Source: an uncultured Bacteroidales bacterium (GTDB lineage Bacteria > Bacteroidota > Bacteroidia > Bacteroidales > Paludibacteraceae). From it: 64,000 nt of DNA. The notes below the pieces were generated by a model. That model made no database searches and had not been told where the DNA came from. It saw nothing but the letters and a program-made list of their open reading frames with translations. A program made the translations under genes and the position numbers. This document shows, one piece after another, positions 28,518 to 37,503 of this stretch. The stretch spans positions 1 through 64,000 of the forward strand of contig CAMUYI010000006.1 of NCBI GenBank assembly GCA_947164985.1, given 5' to 3'. How positions within the stretch are numbered: the first letter of the stretch is position 1; each line of letters opens with the position of its first letter.

Positions 28518-29045
28518 TTACGATTTTCTCATTTTTTTGCGAGATTCAGACTTCCGATAGGCAGCATCTGCTCTATCATAGACCTTGAGTACTGCAAAGT
28601 AATTCGTTTCCGTGTCCTCGATACCATGATGCTCCATCCAAGCTTGGATAGCAAGATCCTTGCGTGTAAAAGCAGTATCCAGATTATGCACATCGCGCCA
28701 CAAGGCAATCTTAAAGCGTCGACGGATGCACTCGTACAGGAGATCGCGCGCAGACTGACGCAGGTAGTTATAGATCTGCGGGTCGCGATGTCGGAAGGAA
28801 GGAATTTGAATCACCATATTGGCACCCTCCTTGAAGTCCTCCGGTTTCGGTCCTGGTTGTTTCGTCAGGAACGTCTCCAAAATATCAGACTCAACAGACC
28901 CTCTAATGGGAGATACCGGCTCCGGATAACGATAGACTGGAGCCGAAAAAGTGTCGCCTGCAGCTTGGTGGTTGCGGCGACATTCATGCGCGTACCACTG
29001 TACAAGATAGTCGGGCATGGTAAGATATAAGTAATAGTTAAGCAT
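28518..29045 (-). CDS. Phage structural protein, unknown
   Basis: Start placed downstream of TATCTTTG promoter at 29079-29086. Confidence 0.45.
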   Translation of the reverse strand: MLNYYLYLTMPDYLVQWYAHECRRNHQAAGDTFSAPVYRYPEPVSPIRGSVESDILETFLTKQPGPKPEDFKEGANMVIQIPSFRHRDPQIYNYLRQSARDLLYECIRRRFKIALWRDVHNLDTAFTRKDLAIQAWMEHHGIEDTETNYFAVLKVYDRADAAYRKSESRKKMRKS

Positions 29046-29194
29046 AGGTCCAATAAAATATATACTACAATGCGAGTGCAAAGATACAATTTTTTTGCGA
29101 AATATACAAGAAAATTCAGGTCTAAATGACTGTAAGGATGCACTTTAATTGGAATAATTGGAATATATTTGGAATAACAATCAATCTACATAAA

Positions 29195-29285
29195 AAAACG
29201 AGGCGCCGACTCTCACGAGCAGGCGTCCTCTTGCACAAAACTTTCGCGTTATGGCAAACAAGAAACTAAAATCCCAACTATGATT
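29195..29285 (-). ncRNA. Candidate small RNA A
   Basis: Promoter GTCTTTTG-N19-TAATTTTG (29292-29326) and terminator hairpin 29202-29224 with T7. Confidence 0.55.
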
Positions 29286-29387
29286 TCGATGCAAAATTAC
29301 TGCTTTATGAGGACATGACAAAAGACCGCCCGTCTGGATCCGGGGGGTCTGGTCAAAAAAGAAAGCGGGGTTGTGCCCCGCTTTGCC

Positions 29388-29951
29388 TTAGTTCCGGAAG
29401 ATGTGCCCATCGACCTCGGTGTAATCGCCACCCGTATCGAGATTGCGCCATACTGCCGAATAATCAATGCAGCATTGCAGCCACTGCGGCAAGTTCTTAA
29501 AGTAGCCGCACTCCTCGCAAAGGTACTCGGCGAAATCTTCGGGGCTATTGTATTTGCCCTCGTAGCGCTCCTCGAAATCTTCGAGCGTGCCCTCATCCCA
29601 ATAGCTCAGATAAGCCTCGTAAGCCTCGCGGCGTTCCTCGCTAAGGGCGGCATATTCTTTGATTTTATCGAACGTGCTTTCGCCCATGCAGCCTTCACAA
29701 TACCATTGTTCCGGGAAGTGCTCGTAATCTTGGAACATGAGTTCCGGCTCTGACTCGTTGGCGTGCAAGCGGTTGCAAAACTCCATAAAATCGTGGTAGT
29801 TCTCAAAGGTGGACAAATCAATCCACATGCCGTAGAGACTGCCGTTGTTGTACTTGGCATACGTGCCACAATAGACTGCCGGATTGCTGTTCTCATAGTG
29901 TGCAGCGTGTTCGCGGATTTCGTTCTTGGTTAATGGTTCTCTGTAGTTCAT
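29388..29951 (-). CDS. ardA: ArdA-like antirestriction protein
   Basis: NPAVYCGTYAKYNNGSLYGMWIDLSTFENYHDFMEFC ... ESEPELMFQDYEHFP. Confidence 0.9.
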   Translation of the reverse strand: MNYREPLTKNEIREHAAHYENSNPAVYCGTYAKYNNGSLYGMWIDLSTFENYHDFMEFCNRLHANESEPELMFQDYEHFPEQWYCEGCMGESTFDKIKEYAALSEERREAYEAYLSYWDEGTLEDFEERYEGKYNSPEDFAEYLCEECGYFKNLPQWLQCCIDYSAVWRNLDTGGDYTEVDGHIFRN

Positions 29952-29989
29952 AACTCTAAAAATTTTGATTGTTTATAAATGTTAGTTAA

Positions 29990-30163
29990 TTAGTGCCAAA
30001 CTTGGCTCGTGTACTGAAAATCTTCGTATTCCTCGTAAATATCTCCGAAATCGCTTTCTTCATTTGCGGTAATGCTGGAGCGGTGAGCAACCTTTACAAA
30101 ACTTTGATTGTTGTTTGAGCGGCTTTCGAAATCGATACCAAATGAAATAGTTAGCTGTGCCAT
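29990..30163 (-). CDS. Small hypothetical protein
   Basis: ORF MAQLTISFGIDFESRSN. Confidence 0.45.
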   Translation of the reverse strand: MAQLTISFGIDFESRSNNNQSFVKVAHRSSITANEESDFGDIYEEYEDFQYTSQVWH

Positions 30164-30221
30164 GATTGTATGTGTTTTAGAATTTAACATTTGCGTATAA
30201 AGCAGTTAGCGTTTGATATAA

Positions 30222-30421
30222 CCTTTACGGTGCTTTACAAGTGTTCCGTGGGAGTGTTTGCAAGGTTTTCGTAACAAAATACTACCATCGGCGCAAGAAG
30301 TGACCAAAGGGAGGTCTTGCGCCGGAATAATGTGTGGAGATTTTTTTAGCGACAATCGGAACGGCGAAACGTGCTCCGACCTTTCAAATCAACGTAGCGG
30401 TAACTAACTTTGCACCGGAAA
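30222..30421. promoter_or_regulatory. Divergent leader/promoter module, copy 1
   Basis: Same block order as 56838-56975; + promoter TTTC-N19-TAACTTTG; contains inserted hairpin 30290-30323. Confidence 0.55.
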
Positions 30422-30734
30422 GGATTGTATCAGATAAACGCGGATCTGCTGCGGACAAATGTATTCGTATAGAAACATATACTTGGCATAGCAGACAATT
30501 GCGGTATCGAGGGCGAAAATCAAGCCCTCAAATGACAAGCAAAAAGAAAAGAAATTAGCGTCTGGTTTAGGGGCGGTCAAGCCGGACGCTCGCAAGGTTT
30601 AGATGTCAGCCGGTACAGCAAAGGGCTGTAGTCACCCACCGGAGGTAGTTGCAGCCACCGGCAGGTAGAGTGAAGGGCGCAGCTGCTTGGTCAGGGCGAA
30701 CAAACGTGACAGAAAGAGGTAGACCGTAGGTAAG

Positions 30735-30845
30735 AGTAAAAGAAAACTGCCGGCTCGTCACGAGTCAGCAGTCTCTACATACTTACATAAACAGCGTTTA
30801 TACAATAGATGTCTGCCTGTGTATATTCATACTTCTGTTGCAAAC
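30735..30845 (-). ncRNA. Candidate small RNA B
   Basis: Promoter TTG-N20-TACCTTTG (30852-30882) and terminator CTGCTGACTCGTGACGAGCCGGCAGTTTTCTTTT. Confidence 0.5.
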
Positions 30846-30883
30846 ACTATGCAAAGGTACTGCTTTTTATTGAGATATGCAAG

Positions 30884-31090
30884 TTATATCCAATAATTTT
30901 TCCACTGCAGAGCTTGATCGGTAGTGATTCCATATAGTGTGCAGTACCTTTCTAGTTGGACTTGGGTATAGCAAGAGCCAAGGAGTTTCCAAACACAACC
31001 GGTTTTGTGTTTGATTTCAGTTTCGGCATCGACAGTCATCTCATCGACATACTCAGGTTTGAGATCAAAAGGGCAAGTCGGATACATCAT
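30884..31090 (-). CDS. Small hypothetical protein
   Basis: 68-aa ORF overlapping the end of the upstream gene. Confidence 0.4.
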   Translation of the reverse strand: MMYPTCPFDLKPEYVDEMTVDAETEIKHKTGCVWKLLGSCYTQVQLERYCTLYGITTDQALQWKNYWI

Positions 31091-32600
31091 CGAGACCTAT
31101 TTTTTTATCAAAATTACAATCACCCTCACGATAGTTTTCATAGAAGTTGATTTTTGAGGCAAGCATTTCTAAATAGTCAGCAAGCGGAAAGTACTCTAAT
31201 GGAGAATCATCATAAACGATAATCCGAATGTGTTTCCTCCAAGTTGCACTGACAATTATAGTGTAGCGATACGGACTAATACGCCGCTTATCGAAGTTCC
31301 GATAATTGAGAATATAAATCGTTCCATCCTTGCGTTCTTCTGCTTCTTCAGCTTCTTTCTCGACCTGTTTTGTAAACTCCAGTTCGTCTTTTACACCTTT
31401 CAAAAGATGCTCATACTCAATTTTAAAAGAAGTGAGGTTTGCAACGGTGTCTTTAAAATGTAACAGCATAACTCTCGCTGGGATATTCTTTTCTTTCGGA
31501 TTATATTTAGTATTATCCGGAAGGATTAGTTTTGGCACATGCATCATGTATGTCGTAAGACTATTTACAACGTCAGTCAATTCCTTATTTGAACGTAAAT
31601 AAGGACTATTATTCGTCTCCAAATCTTTCTTTATAGCATCATACATATCATTCGGAGAGAATCTTTTATCAAGGAAATACAAATCATTCCAATACATAAA
31701 GAAAGGTTTATCGATGGCTTCCCACTCGTCATCAAATAACTGTCGTTTCAAGTCATACTCCAGGACTGCACGCAATCGTTCCTCTGTAAAAGCGTCGTCA
31801 TCAAATGGATTGAACGGATGTCGCTTGGAAGGCTTAAAATACTTTGCATTTTGATGACCGTGTTCCAAGGTGTTCCAAGTCGCGCAATGCAGTCCTCCCC
31901 CCAAGCGCGTAAGCGACTGCGTGTATTTAATAGGATAAACCTCACAGTCTGGGAATGCCTCCTGAATGCGCTTGACTGCAGGCGCGTCAGATGGTTTACC
32001 GAGTTGCGCCATGAAAATCTTGTTTCCAACGCGGAGGAAATTGAGGTATTCCCAACTAAGATCAGTAATGAGCGAGCCATCGTCAGCTATTGCCATCATC
32101 CCGTCCACATGGCCATAGATATCAGACTTGTCCCAATGCACTATCTTAATGGAGCGTGCATTAAGTGCCTTCTTGAGGTTCTTGATAAGCAAGTCACGAG
32201 GATAATTGGGGTTCTCCAAGAAGATCTTATCGGTCATATAGACATTACCTCTCTTGTCTGTAAGCACATTACCTCCGTCAAGAACGATATCCTCATACCG
32301 GAAAGGAGTTATCTCCATATCAGCCCATATAGGCACCATATCGGGTTTGTACTTCTTATAACGAGGTGCGCGCAGATAGTCCGGGTCGTAGCGGAACTGC
32401 GCAATGTCACCTTTCCCGTCAACGGTGATGGGCATGTAGTCGCGCGCCCACAGATGCGTTTTCTCACCAGTGTACGGTAATTCCCAACACTTGACATGAG
32501 CTGCCCTAAAAGCCGCAATAAGGCTCTTATAAAAACGAGGAAAATGATACCGAATAGCCATCGGTATGAACACTAAATCAGTTTGCGAATCGTGTAACAT
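31065..32600 (-). CDS. Agmatine/peptidylarginine deiminase-family protein with C-terminal extension
   Basis: HLWARDYMPITVDG, VLDGGNVLTD, IYGHVDGMMAI, RLGGGLHCATWN motifs of the PAD_porph family. Confidence 0.85.
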   Translation of the reverse strand: MLHDSQTDLVFIPMAIRYHFPRFYKSLIAAFRAAHVKCWELPYTGEKTHLWARDYMPITVDGKGDIAQFRYDPDYLRAPRYKKYKPDMVPIWADMEITPFRYEDIVLDGGNVLTDKRGNVYMTDKIFLENPNYPRDLLIKNLKKALNARSIKIVHWDKSDIYGHVDGMMAIADDGSLITDLSWEYLNFLRVGNKIFMAQLGKPSDAPAVKRIQEAFPDCEVYPIKYTQSLTRLGGGLHCATWNTLEHGHQNAKYFKPSKRHPFNPFDDDAFTEERLRAVLEYDLKRQLFDDEWEAIDKPFFMYWNDLYFLDKRFSPNDMYDAIKKDLETNNSPYLRSNKELTDVVNSLTTYMMHVPKLILPDNTKYNPKEKNIPARVMLLHFKDTVANLTSFKIEYEHLLKGVKDELEFTKQVEKEAEEAEERKDGTIYILNYRNFDKRRISPYRYTIIVSATWRKHIRIIVYDDSPLEYFPLADYLEMLASKINFYENYREGDCNFDKKIGLDDVSDLPF

Positions 32601-32754
32601 AATCTTTGCATTTATAAAGTTAATATTTAGTTATTTAGCTTTCGGTGCAAAGGTATAGGTTTTTTCGCAAACGTCCCAAAATTTTCTGTTAAAAATTGTT
32701 AAAAGTTTAGGAGAAGATATTAAAAATAAAAAAAGAGGACTTAGTCCTCTTCAA

Positions 32755-33357
32755 TTACAATTTATAAGTTTTTATATCTGTCTTAATCTTAGTTTCTAGG
32801 AAGTTATACCTGCATACAGTCATCTGAAGCTGTCTAAGACCCTTACGAGTAAAACGGTATTTTTTATTATAATACTCGTCCTTCCAGTCAGACTTCGGAT
32901 CGTCCCATTCATTTACTCCAATTCGGACAGATTCCTCTACGTCAAAAGTAAGTTTGTCTTTGCTCATTTCTACAGAGCATAGCGATGTGGCTGTATTCAT
33001 AAGTTCGTATGAGCAAATCCGTGGGCCACCAAATACCTTATTATCGTCACGTTCAAGTGCGCGAATAAGAATGCCCCCGAATTGACCTTGGCTCATAGAA
33101 CTTGCAAAGCATATATCCACACCCATCTTATGCAAGAACAATTGCCCTGCTTCAGTGTCTCTCTCATACACATGCTCATCGGCATGTGCGTCCTTATCGT
33201 AGATATAAAACTCTATTTCCAGAAGACGGTAATTATGCCTGCCGTTAGAAATACAGTATTCATTCATTAACTTTCCGGCAAGTGATTTCAACTCGCATGG
33301 AATGTCCGCACAAGATAATATCCTCGGAATACTTAATAGAGTTTGTATTGATTCCAT
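32755..33357 (-). CDS. Hypothetical protein
   Basis: 200-aa ORF with LLEIEFYIYDKDAHADEHVYERDTEAGQLFLHKMG. Confidence 0.55.
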   Translation of the reverse strand: MESIQTLLSIPRILSCADIPCELKSLAGKLMNEYCISNGRHNYRLLEIEFYIYDKDAHADEHVYERDTEAGQLFLHKMGVDICFASSMSQGQFGGILIRALERDDNKVFGGPRICSYELMNTATSLCSVEMSKDKLTFDVEESVRIGVNEWDDPKSDWKDEYYNKKYRFTRKGLRQLQMTVCRYNFLETKIKTDIKTYKL

Positions 33358-33471
33358 AAAAACCTTTTCTTTTTCGCTGCAAAATTACAAAAAAATATTC
33401 AGATGTGCAAATTTATTACGTGCGCGATTATAGATTTAACAAAAATTAACAAAAAAAACTTGTTTTTTACT

Positions 33472-33593
33472 GCGTTAGGGATTGGAAGGGCTACGGTATT
33501 GTGCAACAATGCGGAACTTGTGAACCCCGGCAAAGCCAGACCGACGTAGCTCTGGAGATGAGAGGATCTACAGAACTATGCCGGGAACGCCCC
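33472..33593. other. Structured GCGTTAGGGATTG...AACGCCC element, copy 2
   Basis: Shares GCGTTAGGGATTG, CCCCGGCAAAGCC, TATGCCGGGAACGCCC with 16351-16429. Confidence 0.5.
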
Positions 33594-33631
33594 AATAAAG
33601 ACAGTCGTAAAAAAGATGAGGAAGATAAAAG

Positions 33632-33728
33632 TCCGAAAACAAACCGCCGACTTTCACAAGCCAGCGGTCTCGATTTAAGCGTTTGCTATCGAGCAAAAGC
33701 TCGTCCGTGTAAATACCAAACACGATTA
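33632..33728 (-). ncRNA. Candidate small RNA C
   Basis: Promoter TTTG-N20-TATCTTTG (33735-33766) and terminator hairpin 33644-33667. Confidence 0.5.
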
Positions 33729-33811
33729 GCGCTGCAAAGATACAACAAATTTTTTAGATACGCAAATCTGCGTCGGCAAAAAAAATGGAGGATTGCTCCT
33801 CCACTTTGCTA

Positions 33812-34168
33812 TCATGCTTGACAAACGGCTTCCGGCACATAGAAGTGAGTAACGGGGTAGAATGTGTAGGACTCACCTGTTTCTTTATTCACTCGGCTTA
33901 CCGGCTTGCCCCATGCAGGGAAACGATTTTCAACCGTGTTCATAACCTTAAAGCCTTCGCGCTCCCATTGCTCGCGAGTTTTCAGGATGGAGAGATTGTG
34001 TAACTTTTTGTAGTAGATACAAAGGAGATTGTTGATGCGCTCATCATTGCCGTACTCTTCACGGAGTTTCTTACAAAGGGTACGAAGACTCTGACGCTCT
34101 GTTTGGGGCTGTGCAACTGCATTGTTCTTAACTTCGGTTGACTGACTGTTTTTCTTTGTAGCTTTCAT
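33812..34168 (-). CDS. Hypothetical protein
   Basis: 118-aa ORF with typical codon content. Confidence 0.55.
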   Translation of the reverse strand: MKATKKNSQSTEVKNNAVAQPQTERQSLRTLCKKLREEYGNDERINNLLCIYYKKLHNLSILKTREQWEREGFKVMNTVENRFPAWGKPVSRVNKETGESYTFYPVTHFYVPEAVCQA

Positions 34169-34729
34169 GACTGTAATGTTTTTGAATTGTTAAACTTATT
34201 TGTTTGCGATTTGTTTCTTTTACAATGCTTTCAGAGTTGACGCCAGTGCAGTTCTCCATTCCGTGAACAGCAAGACTTCCGAAAAATTTACTACCCGCAG
34301 GGCTGGAGAAATTTTCAGTGCCAACGCCGGAACATGTTTAGCCTTGCCATACGGAAAGAACCAACTACCTTTGCATTGCTAAAAGGAACGACATAAATCG
34401 ACAAACCTATATGTTAATTCAGAAACGACAAGGCAAAAGCAAGAAATCAGTTAGGCAGAAGTAACCAAGCAGCCTTAGCATAGCCCAAGAGCGGCAGAAC
34501 GTACCCACGAAACACCCAAGTACGGCTCTGCGCTCAACACCTTTTTATCGCAGCAAGAAGCCACCTCTCCAACTAACTCGCAAGCGAGGAGCGTGGCTCG
34601 TTTGAACACGTCAAGACAAATCGTTGCAGGAAAGCGGATGAACGGCAACAAGAAACGATGTCCACATCCCCGTTACCACCTATGCGGAAGCCGTCAAGCA
34701 TGACCAAAGAAAAGTGAAGGATCATCCCC

Positions 34730-34891
34730 AATAAAAAAAACTGCCGACTCGCCACGAGCCAGCAGACACAAAATGTCAGCAGTAACTTACTTCGCTCAAA
34801 CAGACTTTCGGATACTGCTGTCCGAAAGAGGCCCTCGCTACTTCCGTATCCACTTTTCACGAGAGCCCTGAAATCAAACCAACCTTGCTTC
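34730..34891 (-). ncRNA. Candidate small RNA D
   Basis: Promoter TTTG-N20-TATCTTTG (34898-34929); terminator CTGCTGGCTCGTGGCGAGTCGGCAG followed by T8. Confidence 0.55.
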
Positions 34892-34940
34892 AATATCCAA
34901 AGATAAGACGTGTCAAGTTTGATTTCAAAATGTCAATATA

Positions 34941-35372
34941 TCACCAATCATATTCCATGATGTGAGGATTCTTCTTTTTCTGCTTTTCACGGGAACTACG
35001 GATAAAACCAATTAAAGTGTGCATCTGTTCGCGTGTAAATCCATACTTGGCGGTGTTCCAAATACACCGCGCGACAATCTCAGCGCGCGAAACCTTAACA
35101 TCCGGAGAAATCACCACCGGCATCCCTAGCACAATCTCCCATTCAATAGCTGCCACAGGATAGACCTCAACTCTCATCCTCTCATCAAAATCATCATAGT
35201 CCATCTCGATATGGCAAACATCAGTAACTCCCTTTTGTGGAGTCAAGGAAAGAAGCATGTCGAAATGCTCATTGTATGAGTGCAAGTCCGGTTCAATTCC
35301 TTTCTCCATACTGGTGATGAATGGAGCAACTTGCTCAAAGGTGACACTATCTAACAAATCTCTTACAATCAT
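34941..35372 (-). CDS. Hypothetical protein
   Basis: Overlaps the upstream ORF by 4 bp. Confidence 0.5.
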   Translation of the reverse strand: MIVRDLLDSVTFEQVAPFITSMEKGIEPDLHSYNEHFDMLLSLTPQKGVTDVCHIEMDYDDFDERMRVEVYPVAAIEWEIVLGMPVVISPDVKVSRAEIVARCIWNTAKYGFTREQMHTLIGFIRSSREKQKKKNPHIMEYDW

Positions 35373-36034
35373 TCTTCAGCGTACGTATATTCGTAAGTAA
35401 CATAGTCAAGCACCTCGTCGCAATCCCAATGGATCTCGCGCAAGGAATTTCCAAACTTGTCTTTTTCAATGACCTGACGATTCTTGCCTTTCTCGATGAA
35501 CTCCCATGCTTGCTCCTCTTCCTCCACGGTCATATTGGTTTCTCCATCTCCAAATGAAAGTCGGTCCTCCAACTCATAATACCGCTTTTGCGCGTCTGAA
35601 TATACACGCTCGGTAAGGCCACTCAAGCAACCATTGTCAATCCAATAACAATTAGGGTCGTCACCCGGACTCCCGTCAAAGCCCATAGTACCAATACATA
35701 CTCGCCCTTCGTTTGTAGCCCTTACTTCTACGGTCTTACCGTCAGCTGCTGCTATGTACACGGTAGTAGACTCTTCCAACTCTTCCTTAGTCTCTCGGAA
35801 ATAGTGAAATGGCCTTCCCTGTCCATCGTACGCAACTTCATGAACAGTATCCAATAAGTACTCATGCCCTTGGTATTCGATAGTTTCGAACTGCCAATGC
35901 GGGTTCCTTACTGGGAAACGCGCAAAGGACTTAAACAAGGCCTCGTTACAGTCCTTGCTCCTGAAAGCCTTTGGAACACGTCGATAGACTTTCATGCGCT
36001 CTAACAAAACGCGAGGTGCTTTCTCCGTAGTCAT
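35369..36034 (-). CDS. Hypothetical protein
   Basis: 221-aa ORF coupled to the downstream gene. Confidence 0.5.
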   Translation of the reverse strand: MTTEKAPRVLLERMKVYRRVPKAFRSKDCNEALFKSFARFPVRNPHWQFETIEYQGHEYLLDTVHEVAYDGQGRPFHYFRETKEELEESTTVYIAAADGKTVEVRATNEGRVCIGTMGFDGSPGDDPNCYWIDNGCLSGLTERVYSDAQKRYYELEDRLSFGDGETNMTVEEEEQAWEFIEKGKNRQVIEKDKFGNSLREIHWDCDEVLDYVTYEYTYAEE

Positions 36035-36043
36035 ACTAACCTC

Positions 36044-36418
36044 TTAATTAACTCGTCTGAAGATATTACCGTCAAGGACAAGGGCATCGTCTGCTGGGTA
36101 GTATACCAAATGATATAACAATGAGCCACGATAGGCTTCTTGCCAATATGAAGAATGGTCGCGATAGATATCCACATTATTAGCATCTATCTTGTATGTC
36201 ATAGCGGAATTTGATGTATATTCCCCATTGACATTAGCCGTCATGGAACAAGTGAAGTTAGAGGCAAAGTAGAAACTGATGTAGTTGCTCCCGTCACTCG
36301 CTTTGTACGTGTGGCCTTTGATGGCTACAGCAGATTTCGTTGGCTCGTTTGCACTCTTTGAACATCCTGCGAGCGTTATCACGGTCGCGAAGAAAAGGAA
36401 ATAAATAAACTTTTTCAT
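36044..36418 (-). CDS. Lipoprotein, paralog of 14308-14691
   Basis: Start MKKFIYFLFFATVITLAGCSK; lipobox and shared C-terminal pattern. Confidence 0.65.
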   Translation of the reverse strand: MKKFIYFLFFATVITLAGCSKSANEPTKSAVAIKGHTYKASDGSNYISFYFASNFTCSMTANVNGEYTSNSAMTYKIDANNVDIYRDHSSYWQEAYRGSLLYHLVYYPADDALVLDGNIFRRVN

Positions 36419-36538
36419 GTCGCATAAGATTTTGAAATCGGCGGCAAAGGTACTGCTTTGCTGCGATATGAGCAAGAAAAAAGCCTTGATGTTTTTGACC
36501 ATCAAGACTATCAAATTTATCAAATTTATAGAGAGCAG

Positions 36539-37174
36539 CTATTTGCCCACGATCTTCTCTATTTGCTCTATGAATCCAAGAATCTTGGTGTCTTGGTTGG
36601 AAGTGTTGTTGAAAGCGGAGTAGAAATGCCCGGAATCTTTGTCTTTATCCTTATAGCCAGTAGTCATTTCTACCCAAGCCATCATGTTTGCCCCGGAGGT
36701 GTTGGCGTCCATATAACCAAGTTCCGTTAGCGCGCGGAGGAATTGAACTGTACCGGCGCGGCGCAAATAGGATTTGCCTTTTGTGGGTTTAGCGATGGAC
36801 TTTAGGCACTCAATAATTTGCTCCTCGTGCTCTTTAGCTACACCCAACAAAGGAGATTGCGCTTCAATTTCCCTCTTTTCGGTGTCAGCTTTATCGCGGT
36901 TAGTGGCATAGTTGTAAACGACCACTGACGCAAAAGCCAAGAAGACGAGCATGAATATCGTCATCAAAAACTCCATGAAAAAATCATATCCAACAAATAA
37001 AGACGATATATCCATCCCTGGCTCTGATATTTTAATACTTATCAGCGATACAACACACATTGCAAGTAGCAATACCGCAATGGGGACCAATATGGAGAAA
37101 AACAGCCAAAATAACTTATTCACCTTTGGCGAAGTGATACGAAAATAATTCGGTTTTTTCTTCTTGTCTGCCAT
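36539..37174 (-). CDS. Two-TM membrane protein
   Basis: Two TM helices then a soluble helical domain. Confidence 0.55.
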   Translation of the reverse strand: MADKKKKPNYFRITSPKVNKLFWLFFSILVPIAVLLLAMCVVSLISIKISEPGMDISSLFVGYDFFMEFLMTIFMLVFLAFASVVVYNYATNRDKADTEKREIEAQSPLLGVAKEHEEQIIECLKSIAKPTKGKSYLRRAGTVQFLRALTELGYMDANTSGANMMAWVEMTTGYKDKDKDSGHFYSAFNNTSNQDTKILGFIEQIEKIVGK

Positions 37175-37175
37175 A

Positions 37176-37502
37176 TTACTTTTCTTTTGTTTGTTCAAAA
37201 TAAAAAACTATTGGAGAGCGCTTTACAACAGCTATTTTCTTATATCGAAGTGCAAGCCGATATTGCTTGTTCTCATCAAGAACAGAAGTAATGTCCTCCA
37301 AGAAAGCGCGGAACTCTTCAACGGTTCTGTCTGCTTTCTGGTTGTTGCATAACTGACAACTTGGGATTGTATTTTCCAAGTTATTTGTACCTCCCTTTGA
37401 TTGAGCAGTCAGGTGGTCAATAGTCATATCGTCGTACTCGATTTTCTTTCCGCAGTACGCACAATGGCCATCGTACTTGTTGTATATATCTCGTCTATTC
37501 AT
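37176..37502 (-). CDS. HNH endonuclease
   Basis: CAYCGKKIEYDDMTIDHLTAQSKGGTNNLENTIPSCQLCNNQK. Confidence 0.85.
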   Translation of the reverse strand: MNRRDIYNKYDGHCAYCGKKIEYDDMTIDHLTAQSKGGTNNLENTIPSCQLCNNQKADRTVEEFRAFLEDITSVLDENKQYRLALRYKKIAVVKRSPIVFYFEQTKEK

Positions 37503-37503
37503 T

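Noticed and set aside
34573-34893. 106-aa minus ORF spanning candidate sRNA D
   Set aside because: Runs through the terminator hairpin and T8 tract; low-likelihood coding composition.
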